This document shows positions 49,663 through 60,892 of a DNA stretch of 64,000 bases, one piece after another (position 1 is the first letter of the stretch; each line of letters opens with the position of its first letter). A program made the position numbers and the translations under genes. The notes under the pieces are model-generated. The model saw only the letters and a list, made by a program, of their open reading frames with translations, was not told the origin of the DNA and did no database searches. Source of the stretch: Anaspis maculata (lineage: Eukaryota; Arthropoda; Insecta; Coleoptera; Scraptiidae); the NCBI GenBank assembly GCA_949128115.1, contig OX421965.1, positions 28,329,681 through 28,393,680 of the forward strand. The letters are read 5' to 3'.

Positions 49663-51009
49663 AATTTGGAAGTGGTCAGAATGCTAAGTTTTCAAAAAAA
49701 AGCACACGTCAGAAGTGTGACACGCGACTTTTCTTGTTTCTGTATACCTAATGCCAAGCGATGAGAAATGTTGTTCTTTCCCAGAGCCGCTTTCATTTTG
49801 CGCCAGGAGCTGCTCCGGGTAGATCACTAGATAGAGAAAGTAGATACATACACCTATCACGATCCAGCTGGATCTACCTTCTTTGTCTAGTGATCTACCC
49901 CAAGGAGGTTAGAATATAAGGAGGGAACGTAACCCAGCTTGTAGGCGAGGAAATTTGATGCGGAACGGGGTGAGGGGAAATCATGTATTTGAGTATGCAA
50001 CCCGTAAGTTATGAACCACCCGAAGGCACACGAATCACAGAGGTCTATCCCACAGAATTATACAGCAAAGTGACAGCATATCATTCGTTTTTGTGGTTAA
50101 ATTTTTTCATTTGTCAGTTTCGCTCTTCAATGTGGCATTTTCAATCGCTTTTGAGGTTTTTGAATGTGAAAACCGCAGCGATCGCCGTTCAGAGACAGTT
50201 TTTCCAAGCAGAAGACAATCCAAACTGGAAAAAACTATTGCACAAGTAAGTGAACCTGGAACAATAAATTTTGAAGTTACGAATATGCCCAATTCAAGAT
50301 TTGCAGCTCCAAATGATTTGATTGTATCCTCTACGACGTGTGCCCTTGTCCAGTGCCGAATTAAAAAGGACATAACCGCCTTGCAAAGTCATGGAAGACC
50401 AAACAAATGAAAAGCTCGAGGAAGCCAAAGTATGCCTCCTGCACTGCCCAGTGCACAGCTGCTGTGTACCTACCTATTTAACCTAGTACAGTTACCAATA
50501 TTGTGAGTACGGACCTACGTGTGTGTTGTACTAGTGTGCACCTACACTGAATAATTCATACTTATAAAATGGAAGCAAGTCAATTAGGTAATTGAAAGTC
50601 AAAAATGCCACAAAATTTTGATAATATTGGTTTTATCTTTCCAAATTCAAGGATGCCTATTTTTGGATTTCACATGCACGATCGAAGAGAAGATACTGCC
50701 TTTTACTCAAGAAGAAAGTGAATAAAGAAAAAAGTCACTTGAAGTATGACCGCCTCGACCCAGTCAACCTTCAAGTTCTTTTGTGCATAGGTGATGATTT
50801 AATGAAATGGATATGATGTGAGGCTTAGCTTTAGGAGGCCTAGATCTTAGTTTAGAGCACCACGATGGAAGGCATTAAAAAACCACAGAATAATGATGAA
50901 TCAGAAGAACGATACTGCTTGGCCCAAGAATTATTATTGAAACTTGAGTAAATCTCTTTGAAAATTTACAATTTAAAATAACTTTTCCATATTCAAGATC
51001 TCTGAACCT

Positions 51010-52090
51010 CACCAGAACATTCCATGATCAATAAGGAAGGATCGAGCACTACTGGTGGTCTCTGAAGAAGTAATGGAAAAATGGAGTGAATATTTCCAAG
51101 AGTTACTGAGTGCACAACCAAGGTAGACTGATGAAGACGACATTAACAAAGAAAATACGATCGAAGACAGAAATGAAGGGACGCTAACAGAAGACCTGAA
51201 AGAACAAAAGCATTCCTGAAACTGAAAAACGGCAAAGCTCCTGGACATGATAAATTTACAACAGAGATAATAAATAGCTTTGAGAGGAGAGGGGAAAAAG
51301 ATTGCTGCTGAAATCTAAAATATAAAGCATAGAAAAAAAAAGGGGGTCTCAACGAGTGTGCAAACCATAAATGCATCACCTTGCTGAACATGCCAATGCA
51401 AATATACAACTACTGGGAAAGAAACTGAAAAAGACAATAGAGCCAACGTTGCTGAACACTCAGAGTGGACTCCGATAAAAAGGTAGCGCGCAAAGCCTCA
51501 TCTTCACAATGCATCAAAAAATTCAGAGAGCAACGAGGAGTGAAAAAGAAACTAACTAGTGCTATAAAAAGTTTGTACAAGAATACCACCAGTAATATGT
51601 ACTACTAAGACACTAATGAATAAAAAAGAAGTAACAAAGAAGACCAAGCTGAAAGTACCTATAATACGATTTTCAGATCAATACTGACTGATGACTCACA
51701 GGTGAGACATGAAGGTCTTATCTAAGAGAATGCAGAAGGAGCGTGAAGCAACGGGGATGAAGTATGCGTCTGCGGAGTGAAAAAAAATAGTGAGGAGACA
51801 CAATTCGTAACCCCGAGTAAGAAAAGAGCTAAGATGAGGCCTGCAACAAAATTTGTAGATAAGAGACAACTGAGTTGCTGAGGACGCCTAGAGAGCATGA
51901 ACGAGGATAGACCAGTAGAACGATAAGCGAGAATGACAGGAATAAGAAATCAAGAAAGACAAAAAGAAGCATAGGACGCAACAGTAAGATAGATAACAGA
52001 AAATTGACTGAGCTGGAATAAAGGAAGAACGCTCGCTGAAGACAAGAGACGATGAGAAGTTCATACATCAAGAAAAATTTGATACTCAAT
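51010..52090 (+). pseudogene. Decayed RTE-like non-LTR retrotransposon (reverse transcriptase region)
   Basis: Reading across stops and frameshifts: EVMEKWSEYFQELLSAQ, LKLKNGKAPGHDKFTTEII, QSLIFTMHQKIQRATRSEK and LYKNTTSN. These follow the order of RTE-clade reverse transcriptases (linker, LKNGKAPGxDxI, GFRxxxSxxDxIFxxRQ, LYxxT). The C-terminal NEDRPVER region sits near 51900. Many stops; clearly dead. Confidence 0.65.
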
Positions 52091-52163
52091 GTCGAGAAAG
52101 AACTGAGTTTTATTGTTGATATTTTATGAGAATGTTACATTTTTATTTGTATTATTCACACCA

Positions 52164-52760
52164 CTACGCCGCAAAATAAAAGGATGTTGATAAATATAAA
52201 ACAAAATTCGACTGCCACATCTTGTCATCATCAGTGTTGCACCTCTTCTGTTTTCTTTCAATCTTTGTCATCCATTTCAGCCCCTTTTCGTCATCTCCCA
52301 ACAATTGCCTCAGAGTTCTGCCCTCCTTCAGCGATTCCTGACATGACCTCAAGTGCTCCATCGTCTCACTCCTTTCCACAACATGATATACCCTGGTAGC
52401 TTCCAGTAGCTACTCGTCTGTACCCCATCACCACACCCCAACCTTGCAAATCGCTGCTTCCAGCCTTCACGTTTGGATTAAGCGTGCATCTAGGCACTTT
52501 GCCTTGTAGGTCTTTGTATTCTTGGTTTGGCATATCTAGAGTCTTGTAGCTTGTTTATCTGCACCTGCTTCTGTTCATCTCTGTTCCTTCTGTTCTGCTT
52601 TCCATTTCTGCTACGCTATGCCCTTTTGCTTTTTCTGCTCGAAAAATTTCTTTCTGGGCGGTCACCGCTAGTGGTCTCGGCATCCAAAAGCCATGAAAGC
52701 TACTGATTCCGCCATTATGAAAATGAGAAATTGGCAAAGGAATTACAAACACAAAAACTG
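52164..52760 (-). pseudogene. Possible LINE C-terminal fragment
   Basis: The minus frame contains ETMEHLRSCQESLKEGRTLR and LLGDDEKGLKWMTKI, similar in style to the TxEHxxxxC segment near the end of LINE polyproteins. It is isolated and opposite in orientation to the RTE remnant. Confidence 0.3.
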
Positions 52761-53556
52761 ACTGATTCTGTCACTACGCTTTTCGCAGTGACAGATTCAT
52801 GATTCTGTGGGATGGACCTCTGTGACTCGTGGTCGTGTGCCTTCGTGTGGTTCATAACTTACGGGTTGCATACCCAGAACGTGACGTCACACGGCTTCAC
52901 TTTTTTGAGCTCATGTTCCCTCCTGCTATAATTATAACCTCCTTGGATCTACCCCGTACCCCGATCAGCTCCTGCTGGCAAAACAAAAGCGCCTCAGGTG
53001 GATCATCTCCATCCTGTCTCACTAACAGCAGTCGGGTTGGTAGCCATTACTATACGGGATTTAACGATACAGAAAGTTTGTTTTGCATGAGTGTTCTACA
53101 AGGCCTATCGAAAGATATTAGAAGGGTGCGGGGGGGGGGGGCAGAGGAGGCCCTGTCAAGTTGACGGTCCAAGAACTCCTACCAAACCATTTTTCAATTT
53201 CGTTGTACCAATTCGTTGTTTCGGTATCACTCAAATGGGGATGCTGTGACTCCATTGCGAATCACGATGGCATTGGTTGACAATCGACATGTCTCTTTCA
53301 TCCTTCATGCTTGAAAAAATAATTTCTTTGGAAGGTCAGGGAAATCACTTTCAATTTTTTTTATACATACAAGAGGATGCGGAGTTGGCATGTTTGGTGT
53401 CTTGACCTGTTATTTGGCATTCCCAAAATCCTAATATGAAGTCAATTTTTTAAATTCTCAATTGTGGGCTAATTAGTAGGCTAAGAAGTAGGTATTTTTC
53501 AACATCTAGTTCGGACATACTTTTTTCAATGTCTAGCTGGAGGTTATTTAAATAAT

Positions 53557-53688
53557 TAGATTAGATTAGATTTGATTAGAGGTTTTATTTCCAACAGGCC
53601 TGAAGCCCAAATACAGGAAATGCGCGCTAAAAACCAAACAGTCACAGGTGAAAATATACGACATAAAAAAGACTCATAATACAAGACA
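53557..53688 (-). mobile_element. 5'-truncated LINE 3' end with (TAATC)n tail
   Basis: On the minus strand the sequence ends GGCCTGTTGGAAATAAAACC and a run of TAATC units. It is flanked by AAATAAT on both sides (53550-53556 and 53689-53695), a 7-bp target duplication. It interrupts the arm that is continuous at 62150-62170. The 3' motif matches the LINE end at 60026-60080. Confidence 0.7.
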
Positions 53689-53833
53689 AAATAATCGTCA
53701 GGGGTGGATAGATTGAACTATTTTCTGAACATTATGTCGAGAAAATCAATTCTAAACCGCGCATAGAGAGTACACAAATAATTTTTCTTTCGGTCGGTCG
53801 AATTACGATGCCTACGATGCCTACGATGTTACT

Positions 53834-55728
53834 TCCGGGGGTTAGTAACATGAACCTTGCACTTTGTGACAAAAGCACAAAAATTGGTAGGATAGTTCAC
53901 AAGACCGTGCTCTTTCGATTGAGTCGAAGCGCCACGCAGATTTTTTCTCGGGGGGTCGCCAGGGGGCTCCTGAAATTTGAAAGGGGTGGAGCCCCTACGG
54001 AACCACTTTTTAATATCGCTATATCCAATGGAAAGGAAACGTATGACTCTAGTATAAACCATAACAGCATCAGTCACCATGTCGCTATCGTTCTTCACTG
54101 TTGAAAAAAATAAAGTCTTTGGCTAGTAACTACGAAAAATTTGTTTCAATTTTTTTTTCACCTACAAGAACATGGAAAACTGGCGCGTTTGATCTTTTTT
54201 CCCACATTTCCGCATCAGCTTATTCCATGTATGAAGTCGAAAATGCGAGAGACCAATTTTCGGAAGAACGCCAAGCAAAGAAGTGAGCAATTTTCACTGC
54301 CCAGTTCATCAGCGGTTTTTTTAATATTCCCTATCGATATTATTGATACCATTACTAGGGAAAAATAGGTTGGACTATCCTCTAACAATATCTCAAGATT
54401 TTAAATGCGGAACCGCACGCAAAAATCCCGTTGACTAATTTTCAGACAGTCGATATTACTAATACCATTACCAGGGAAAAATAGGTTGGACTATCTTCTA
54501 ACGATATTTTAAAACTTTAAATGCGGAACCCATGGAGGGGCGGAACCACACGTAAAAATACGGTAGAAATTTTTTTATCAACAGCGGTAAGAAGGTTTTC
54601 AGCTCTCATTTGTACCCATTCCGGGGAAAATGGAGCAGGTAGCTGCAAAAGTTTTCTGCACAACTGGTTTTCACGGCAAGCAGTGCTATTATTATTATTT
54701 TGGACCGGGATCTTTTTTTCCAACTTTACTCGAGTAGACCCTTTTATGAGGTCCTGGTCCTTGACAATGAGTATTTGAGCCGCATGTCCTAAGCAAATAC
54801 TTTTGGCACTCGCACGGTTACTTGAGGCATTTTACCGCCCTCAATAAAAATTAGTCAACGGGATTTTTGCGTGCGGTTCCGCATTTAAAATCTTGAGATA
54901 TTGTTAGAGGATAGTCCAACCTATTTTTCCCTAGTACTTAATGGTACACCAGGCGCCTCAAGCGGTACGACCCATTGGACCTGACCACCAGATTCTAAAT
55001 TCTGACCTCTGCCTTTGTTCCTGCCATGAGCTACAAACAGAACTATAGCAATTGTTATTGAATATCAATTAAGGAGGGAGTCACTTCAAGACGAACTCCT
55101 CAACGCCATTGTTTATATTATCATTCCAAATACTAAAATATCTTAGGATAGTTGTATAATACACATGGATTCAATAAAAAAAAAAAAAAAAAAAAACTTA
55201 ATGGTATCAGTAATATCGATTGGGAATATTAAAAAAACCGCTGTTGAACTGGGTAGTGAAAATTGCTCACTTCTTTGTTTGGCATTCTCCCGAAAATAGG
55301 TTCCTCACATTTTCGACTTTATACATGGAATAAGCTGATGCGGAAATGTGAGACAAAACATCAAACGCGCCAATTTTTCATGTTTTTGTGAGTGAAAAAA
55401 AATTAAAACAAATTTTTTCTAACTACTAGCCAAAGACTTTATTTTTTTTAACAGTGAAGAATGACAGCGCCATGGTGACTGATGCTGTTAAGATTTATAG
55501 TAGAGTCATACGTTTCCTTTCCATTGGATATAGCGATATTAAAAAGTGGTTCCGTAGGGGCTCCACCCCTTTCAAATTTCAGGAGCCCCCTGGCGACCCC
55601 CCGAGAAAAAATCTGCGTGGCGCTTCGACTCAATCGAAAGAGCACGGTCTTGTGAACTATCCTACAAATTTTTGTGCTTTTGTCACCAAATGCAAGGTTC
55701 ACTTGATTTTTGGTCACTAACCTCCGGA
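53834..55728. mobile_element. 1.9-kb foldback element inserted in another foldback
   Basis: The termini TCCGGGGGTTAGTAAC and TCCGGAGGTTAGTGAC (minus) are inverted. The arms of about 700 bp share TTGAGTCGAAGCGCCACGCA, GGAGCCCCTACGGAACCACT and AGCTTATTCCATGTATGAAG. A second inverted pair lies inside (54347-54460 and 54850-54937, TTTTAAATGCGGAACCGCAC). An mRNA-like insertion sits in the right half. ORFs of 88-105 codons occur symmetrically in both arms. Confidence 0.8.
54947..55195 (+). pseudogene. Retroposed mRNA fragment (3' end of an unknown gene) with poly(A) and target duplication
   Basis: 249 bp ending in about 21 A residues, bounded by ACTTAATGGTA on both sides (54936-54946 and 55196-55206). 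The first frame encodes TRRLKRYDPLDLTTRF and then a stop at about 54995, followed by about 180 bp of 3' UTR-like sequence. This fits a 5'-truncated retrocopy of a cellular mRNA made by LINE machinery, or alternatively the 3' end of a poly(A)-type LINE. I do not recognise the parent gene. Confidence 0.6.
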
Positions 55729-55859
55729 CTATACGCCCGTCAGGGAAAACGCTGAACATCGCCAAAGTAAACCAAATAGTTCAGATTTTCAGACTGATCC
55801 ATTACCAAATGGTATCTATAGGTAGGTACCCAGGGTGAATCAATAATAGTATATTATTC

Positions 55860-55990
55860 AACAAGCGGGTAATGATTGCTTTAACTCATGAGGATGCAGT
55901 TTGCCGACACAAGCCTTGGTGAGTGTCGTGAAGCATCCAAATGAGTAACAACCATTACCCGCGAGTAGAATACTATGCTTTATCCAGTCT
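55860..55990 (+). repeat. Dispersed repeat, also at 22945-23085
   Basis: GAGGATGCAGTTTGCCGACA, GTGTCGTGAAGCATCC and GTAGAATACTATGCTTTATC follow in the same order as in the inverted copy. Confidence 0.55.
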
Positions 55991-57387
55991 TATTGAAAAA
56001 TGCAGGCATGTATGCGCACGTAATAATGCGTGCATTATTCAATAGGATTGGGTAAATAAAATTATTGTACACAGGAATTAAATCCTTTGGGCAGTATTAT
56101 AGGCATTTAAATTCGCGAAATGCGAATTAATGAATATAGGGATGTCAAGTGAAAAAGTGTGACCTTTTTGTGTAACTAGGTGCACTTTAGCGATAATCCG
56201 TACCTGTGCTTTACGAGAGGTTTTGCAAAAGGACATGGAACTCACCTAAAAATTGGCCGCAATCGATACCAGTGGCGGACCACTCTCGATATCGCCGCGC
56301 TAGAGTGCAGGTAAACTCGAGCTCACTTTTTTCACTAACAACTTTTCAGAGACTAAAATAAAACTTAAAGGTTATGTAGAGCAGATTCAAACAGCTTACA
56401 ATGTAAATAAGCATTAACACAGAATTCTATATATTCAGTGATATTCAGCTTGATCAGATGCTGCCTAGATGGCGAAATGGTTCACATTACGGTCGAACTA
56501 TAGGTAGAGTATAGAGATGAAGATACCCACACCGATATCGTAGATTTTCAAGAAGTATATGCACTGATTTGGAAATTAGTAATACGAGCTATTATATTCT
56601 GGTACTGTACTACATTCTGATGAAGTTTTCTCGGAGCATGACACGACGAGCCACCCCTGAGCTCAAGCAGTCTGATACTTGAATGCCACGATCTTTAATC
56701 CTTAAACCTCCTTCAAAACTGCTGGGCTTTGGAATCGTGCTCGAGGACTTGCTAACATTCAAAGCGCCTTAGCAAGTTCTTTTTTCTCTTCGATTTGATG
56801 CTAATTATATCGAGGACGATACCCTGATGGCATCCTTATTTTCAGTTAGGTAGGTACCTATTTGTAACTGTTGATAATAAAAACTTTAACAATGTAATTT
56901 TTGTTTATGAAAAATCGACCCATTGAGAGAAATCTAAACTAGAAAACTTCAAGTAGAAAAACTGGCCATAGTTTCCCAATACATATTCCCGAAGAGTAAT
57001 CAAAATGTTGATTTATTATATTATTTAATTTGTTTACAGTAATTATGCAGGTTTCCATGCAGAAGAGTTAGTAGAAGAGGGTAAGAACAAAAATCGGCGT
57101 AGGGGTGCCAAATATGACCGCGCATGGTAAAAACTTGATCGAAACAATTTGATGCTTCAGCACTAGGGGGTGGAAGGGGTCGGAAAAGTGCATAAGAAGA
57201 CGCGACAACCACTTGAATTTTCAGTCATTGTACGTCGTTTATCTCAAATGGTGGAACACTGGGTAAAACTCTCTAAACTGCCACTTCTCAAACGTTGCAA
57301 GAAATTTTTTTCGGTAAAAAAATGGAGCTTGACAAATTTGGCCAGGCGCTACAGTTCTTGAACTAGTCTCAGTGTTACAGGTGCAAG
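55991..57387. other. 5' flank of the channel gene
   Basis: No coding sequence is recognised. The acceptor-like AGTGTTACAG at 57380, just before the start codon, suggests that a 5' UTR exon lies somewhere upstream. The 63-codon frame 57170-57361 has no support. Confidence 0.4.
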
Positions 57388-59105
57388 ATGATCTGTACCA
57401 GTAGTGACTTCATAAAAAATGTGACACTTTTCTTTTCATTCCTGTTATCGTACAATGTCTTCATCAACGCTGACTTGGCGTAAGTTCAAATTTATTGCAC
57501 TATTGCATGGAAAGGATACCTAATCTAGATTTTTTATCCCCATATTTTTTCCAATGCCTATACTTATTCCGACAACCAAGGGATCGTTGTAATAATGGTA
57601 AAATCAATGTCTGCATGTAATTGCGCGCCCCAATCAACCGTTTAGTAACACTAGAGTGCCATCGCTGCCCTTGCGTTTCCTTTTATTTTTTCGTCTGCAA
57701 TTAAGAATTTAGATCACGGATCGCTCTTTTCCAGACTGTGCCCTTTAGACTATTACCATGAGCAATTTTCGGAACGCGTGGAGGTCGAGCGTGAAGAATC
57801 TACGTATGTTTCCATCTCTTTAGTTTAAAACTGACTCAATTTTTTTTCGGTTGTAGAACCGGGTTGACCATCAACGACATCATGCCAGAAGACCCGAACA
57901 AGTACGACAAAATGCGACCGCCGAAGAAAGACGGCAATCCTACCATTGTCTATTTTCACGTGACTGTCATGGGTTTGGACAGCATCGATGAGGGTTCAAT
58001 GGTAAGGTACTTAACTCCCTTCGTCAGCAAATCTGTATGTGAGGCCCAAGTTTATTGTGCTGTAATCAACAATGTAACACTCTTTACCGATTGGTCAATG
58101 GAAACGAGTTGATGTATTATGAGTTACATAAAAAAAATCTTTGCCAAGCTACGTACCAATTCTGCTAGTTATTCTTTTGATCTTATATTATCAATATATT
58201 TTTTTTATTCCAAAAAGACGTACGCTGCCGACATTTTCTTCGCGCAAACTTGGAAAGACCACCGACTCCGCTTACCGGAGAACATGACATCCGAATACAG
58301 GCTTCTGGAAGTCGAATGGTTGAAGAACATGTGGCGTCCGGATTCGTTTTTCAAAAACGCCAAGTCCGTCACGTTCCAAACCATGACCATACCGAATCAC
58401 TACATGTGGCTGTACAAGGATAAAACAATACTTTACATGGTCAAGCTTACTTTACGGCTCTCTTGCGCAATGAACTTCATGATCTACCCCCATGACACCC
58501 AAGAATGTAAGCTGCAAATGGAGAGCTGTAAGTTGTCTTTTGAAATAAGAGAAAATATGGAAACAAATGTGTTTCAGTATCACATACAACTGACGACATG
58601 ATCTTCCAATGGGACCCTGATGTTCCTCTGGTGGTCGACGAGAATATTCAGCTACCTCAACTGGCTCTGGTCCACAATCACACCGCTGACTGCACTCAAG
58701 TTTACTCGACAGGCAAAATAACTTCAAAGCAAAGCTTTTATATATTTTTTACCTACAAAGAATGTTTTTTGTTTTTAGGAAATTTCACGTGCCTAGAAGT
58801 GGTCTTCGAGTTGAAGCGGCGTTTGGGATATTACCTATTCCACACGTACATTCCTACTTGTCTCATCGTTATCATGTCGGTGAGTTATGGACAATTACGA
58901 TTAAGATTACGATCCACCCAAACCTCAACATTTTTTCATTTCAGTGGGTTTCATTTTGGATTAAACCTGAAGCAGCACCAGCTCGTGTCACGCTGGGGGT
59001 CACTTCTTTGTTGACGCTCTCCACACAACATGCCAAAAGTCAAGCGGCACTCCCTCCAGTTTCATACTTGAAAGCAGTGGATGCTTTCATGTCAGTCTGC
59101 ACCAT
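57388..59105 (+). CDS. Cys-loop ligand-gated chloride channel subunit (insect GlyR/GluCl/pHCl-like group), 5' part
   Basis: Pentameric anion channel subunit of the plasma membrane. Exons: 57388-57479, 57735-57803, 57857-58001, 58218-58527, 58578-58712, 58779-58879, 58945-59105 (ends inside a codon with a GTAAGT donor). The N-terminus MICTSSDFIKNVTLFFSFLL is a signal peptide. The extracellular domain has VYFHVTVMGLDSIDE, WLKNMWRPDSFFKNAK and the Cys-loop CAMNFMIYPHDTQEC (13 residues between the cysteines). A second Cys pair in loop C (DCTQVYSTGNFTC) is typical of GluCl/GlyR/pHCl and absent from RDL-type GABA receptors. TM1 is YYLFHTYIPTCLIVIMSW. TM2 starts with PAR (APARVTLGVTSLLTLSTQ), the anion-selectivity motif. 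TM3 begins at the last exon, and TM3-TM4 lie beyond the window. The ligand cannot be told from sequence; I would place it near the Drosophila CG12344/pHCl subunits, from memory. Confidence 0.92.
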
Positions 59106-59140
59106 GTAAGTAATCCTTTTTCAGCATTTCAACCCTAGTT

Positions 59141-59883
59141 CAGTGACGGATTAACCAATAGGCTAAGTAGGCTGCAGCCTAGGGCGCCTCGATAAAGGGG
59201 GCGCCGACCGAAGCGGAATTGAAAAAAAAGCATGAATTCACGAAAAATGTTGTAGTTTCATGTTCCATATTGTTGCAATAATTGTAGGCCAGCTAGAAAA
59301 GTTGGTAAGGTACTTTCCGGCATCAACTCCCAAGTGAAGGAATGCTATGGAAAAAAATGAACCGAAATGCTGGCAACTAATAAATTATAAATAAAATAAT
59401 TGACTCTTTTAATAGGTAGGGTGAGTACCTACGCACCTTTTCTTATGAAAAACTGGCAACTGTACTCGAAAGTGAACCGTTGAAAAGCTGGAAGGTCTTT
59501 GCCCCACGGCGCCAGTGTAAGACTCCGGGAAAAAGGTTGAGTTTTCGTTCCTAGCTCAAGCGACGAAGCGAATGAATGTCACCCACCATCTTTGAAATAA
59601 CATGAAATGACTTTTTTCAAGGAGACAGACCTCTACCAATATATAGAAATAAAAATCATCTGTCCACAGGCTGAAAGGGTCTTTTCAGTCACTAGTGGTC
59701 ACTAGTATTCAACACTTTACATACCTACGTACAGTGTGCTACTCTATGACTTTTTCAATCTCAAAAAATTGCAGAAAAAACAAAGGTGGATTTTTTCATT
59801 AATTGTTGTAGTTCCAAAAATGGAAGAGGGGGGGCGCCGAAATGAATCAGCCTAGGGCGCCACTGGTTTCTAATCCGTCACTG
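59141..59883. mobile_element. 743-bp non-autonomous hAT transposon
   Basis: Perfect 13-bp termini CAGTGACGGATTA/TAATCCGTCACTG are flanked by an exact 8-bp duplication CCCTAGTT (59133-59140 and 59884-59891). Subterminal TGCAGCCTAGGGCGCC occurs inverted at the other end. The interior has a decayed ICPQAERVFSV-like remnant of the hAT dimerisation domain (about 59660-59690). The intact duplication implies a fairly recent insertion. It lies in the channel intron, 35 bp after the exon. Confidence 0.93.
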
Positions 59884-60025
59884 CCCTAGTTATTTATTAG
59901 TGTTCAAAAAATTAACATGTTCACTGTCCTATGACCCACATGTGGGACATTGTTTGACGTATTCATGAGTCCAGCGCCCATATGTGGGTCGCATCACACA
60001 ATATTTTCTGTTAAATTTGAATTTA

Positions 60026-60540
60026 GATAGATAGATAGATAGATAAGCATTTATTTTCCAACAGGCATCACACCATACAAGTACAATACGAACCCACAAC
60101 AGGAAAAAACAGAAAAACAAAAAATGACTAGATTTGAAAATTACAAGTCACAATCACATTCTACACCGCTATCAACCGCCTGATCACCGACAACGGTGTA
60201 CAAAATAAATCTATATCGTTGTCTACGGACAAACAGTTGAAAACAGTACACATAAAAAACACAGGTGACCTGTACATAACGTTAGTTCTGGGACAATCAC
60301 AGTAAAACGAACGTTGGAGTCTTGATGATGCTCTTGGTATCAAAAACCTGAGCCGGCCGAGCAAAAATGGACAGCTCTTGAATTGAAGACTTGTGTGCAT
60401 GTTTTTGTGTAGAGCATTGTGGACTTGTGAAAATTCATGCAGTGCAAAACCAGCAAAATGCGACACACATGTGGGTCGTAGGACGTCTGAGAAGAGAAAA
60501 GAGAACAAAGAGGGGGACTTGGGGATAATACGTAACTTAT
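60026..60540 (-). mobile_element. 5'-truncated non-LTR retrotransposon 3' end, (TATC)n tail
   Basis: On the minus strand an open frame (60508-60161) reads CPFLLGRLRFLIPRASSRLQ and CTVFNCLSVDNDIDL. This is the style of the last residues of Jockey/CR1-type reverse transcriptase proteins. It is followed by a short 3' UTR ending GCCTGTTGGAAAATAAATGC and a run of TATC units at 60026-60043. Confidence 0.65.
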
Positions 60541-60594
60541 TACAGAGTGGACAGTGAACGTGTTAAAGAAACTTGTTGTGGTCCTCTCTTCTCT

Positions 60595-60665
60595 TTCATT
60601 TTTATTTTATTTTCGGAAGTTTACGACCGGTTTCGCATCTACATCAATAGCACCATCAGGCTAGC
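60595..60665 (-). repeat. Possible Penelope-like terminal fragment
   Basis: On the minus strand GATGCGAAACCGGTCGTAAA resembles the conserved GAAACCGGTCGTAAA-type word of Penelope-like element termini. Weak, based on one motif. Confidence 0.25.
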
Positions 60666-60892
60666 TGAAAGTATTAAAGGTATTGAAAGTAAGTAGAATT
60701 CCATGTGTAACCGTAATTCAAAGTTAACATGATGGTGTAAAGAAGCGAAACTAGATATTTATTGGAAGTTGGAACAAAAACCCAAGCCTAAGGTTCAATA
60801 GTTTCAGAAGATCTACAACATAAAATTAGGTATTTCCAGTTATAGAAGGTACTACGAAGACGTAGAGCGGCCACTGCAGTATTTTTTTTACA

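Larger units (their letters stand above)
49796..52995. mobile_element. 3.2-kb element with inverted ends enclosing a dead LINE
   Basis: The left end (about 49796-50062) and right end (about 52800-52995) are inverted. Shared words are GCAACCCGTAAGTTATGAAC, GAAGGCACACGA and GATCTACC/GGTAGATC. The left end contains its own hairpin (GGGTAGATCACTAGA at 49829 and TCTAGTGATCTACCC at 49886). The interior carries remnants of at least one LINE. An open frame at 50093-50410 (105 codons) is not recognised. Confidence 0.6.
53031..55776. mobile_element. Half of a 61.6-63.1-kb-type foldback, broken by nested insertions
   Basis: 53031-53820 matches the left arm at 61642-62280 (GGTTGGTAGCCATT, TGACGGTCCAAGAACTCCTA, CGCGCATAGAGAGTACACAA). 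55729-55776 matches the next piece of that element (ACGCCCGTCAGGGAAAACGC). The 1.9 kb in between is a different foldback. The right arm of the outer element is missing. Confidence 0.75.

Noticed and set aside
53808..55765. Symmetric frames of 88-105 codons as host genes
   Set aside because: Same reason: both are in the arms of the inner foldback and mirror each other.
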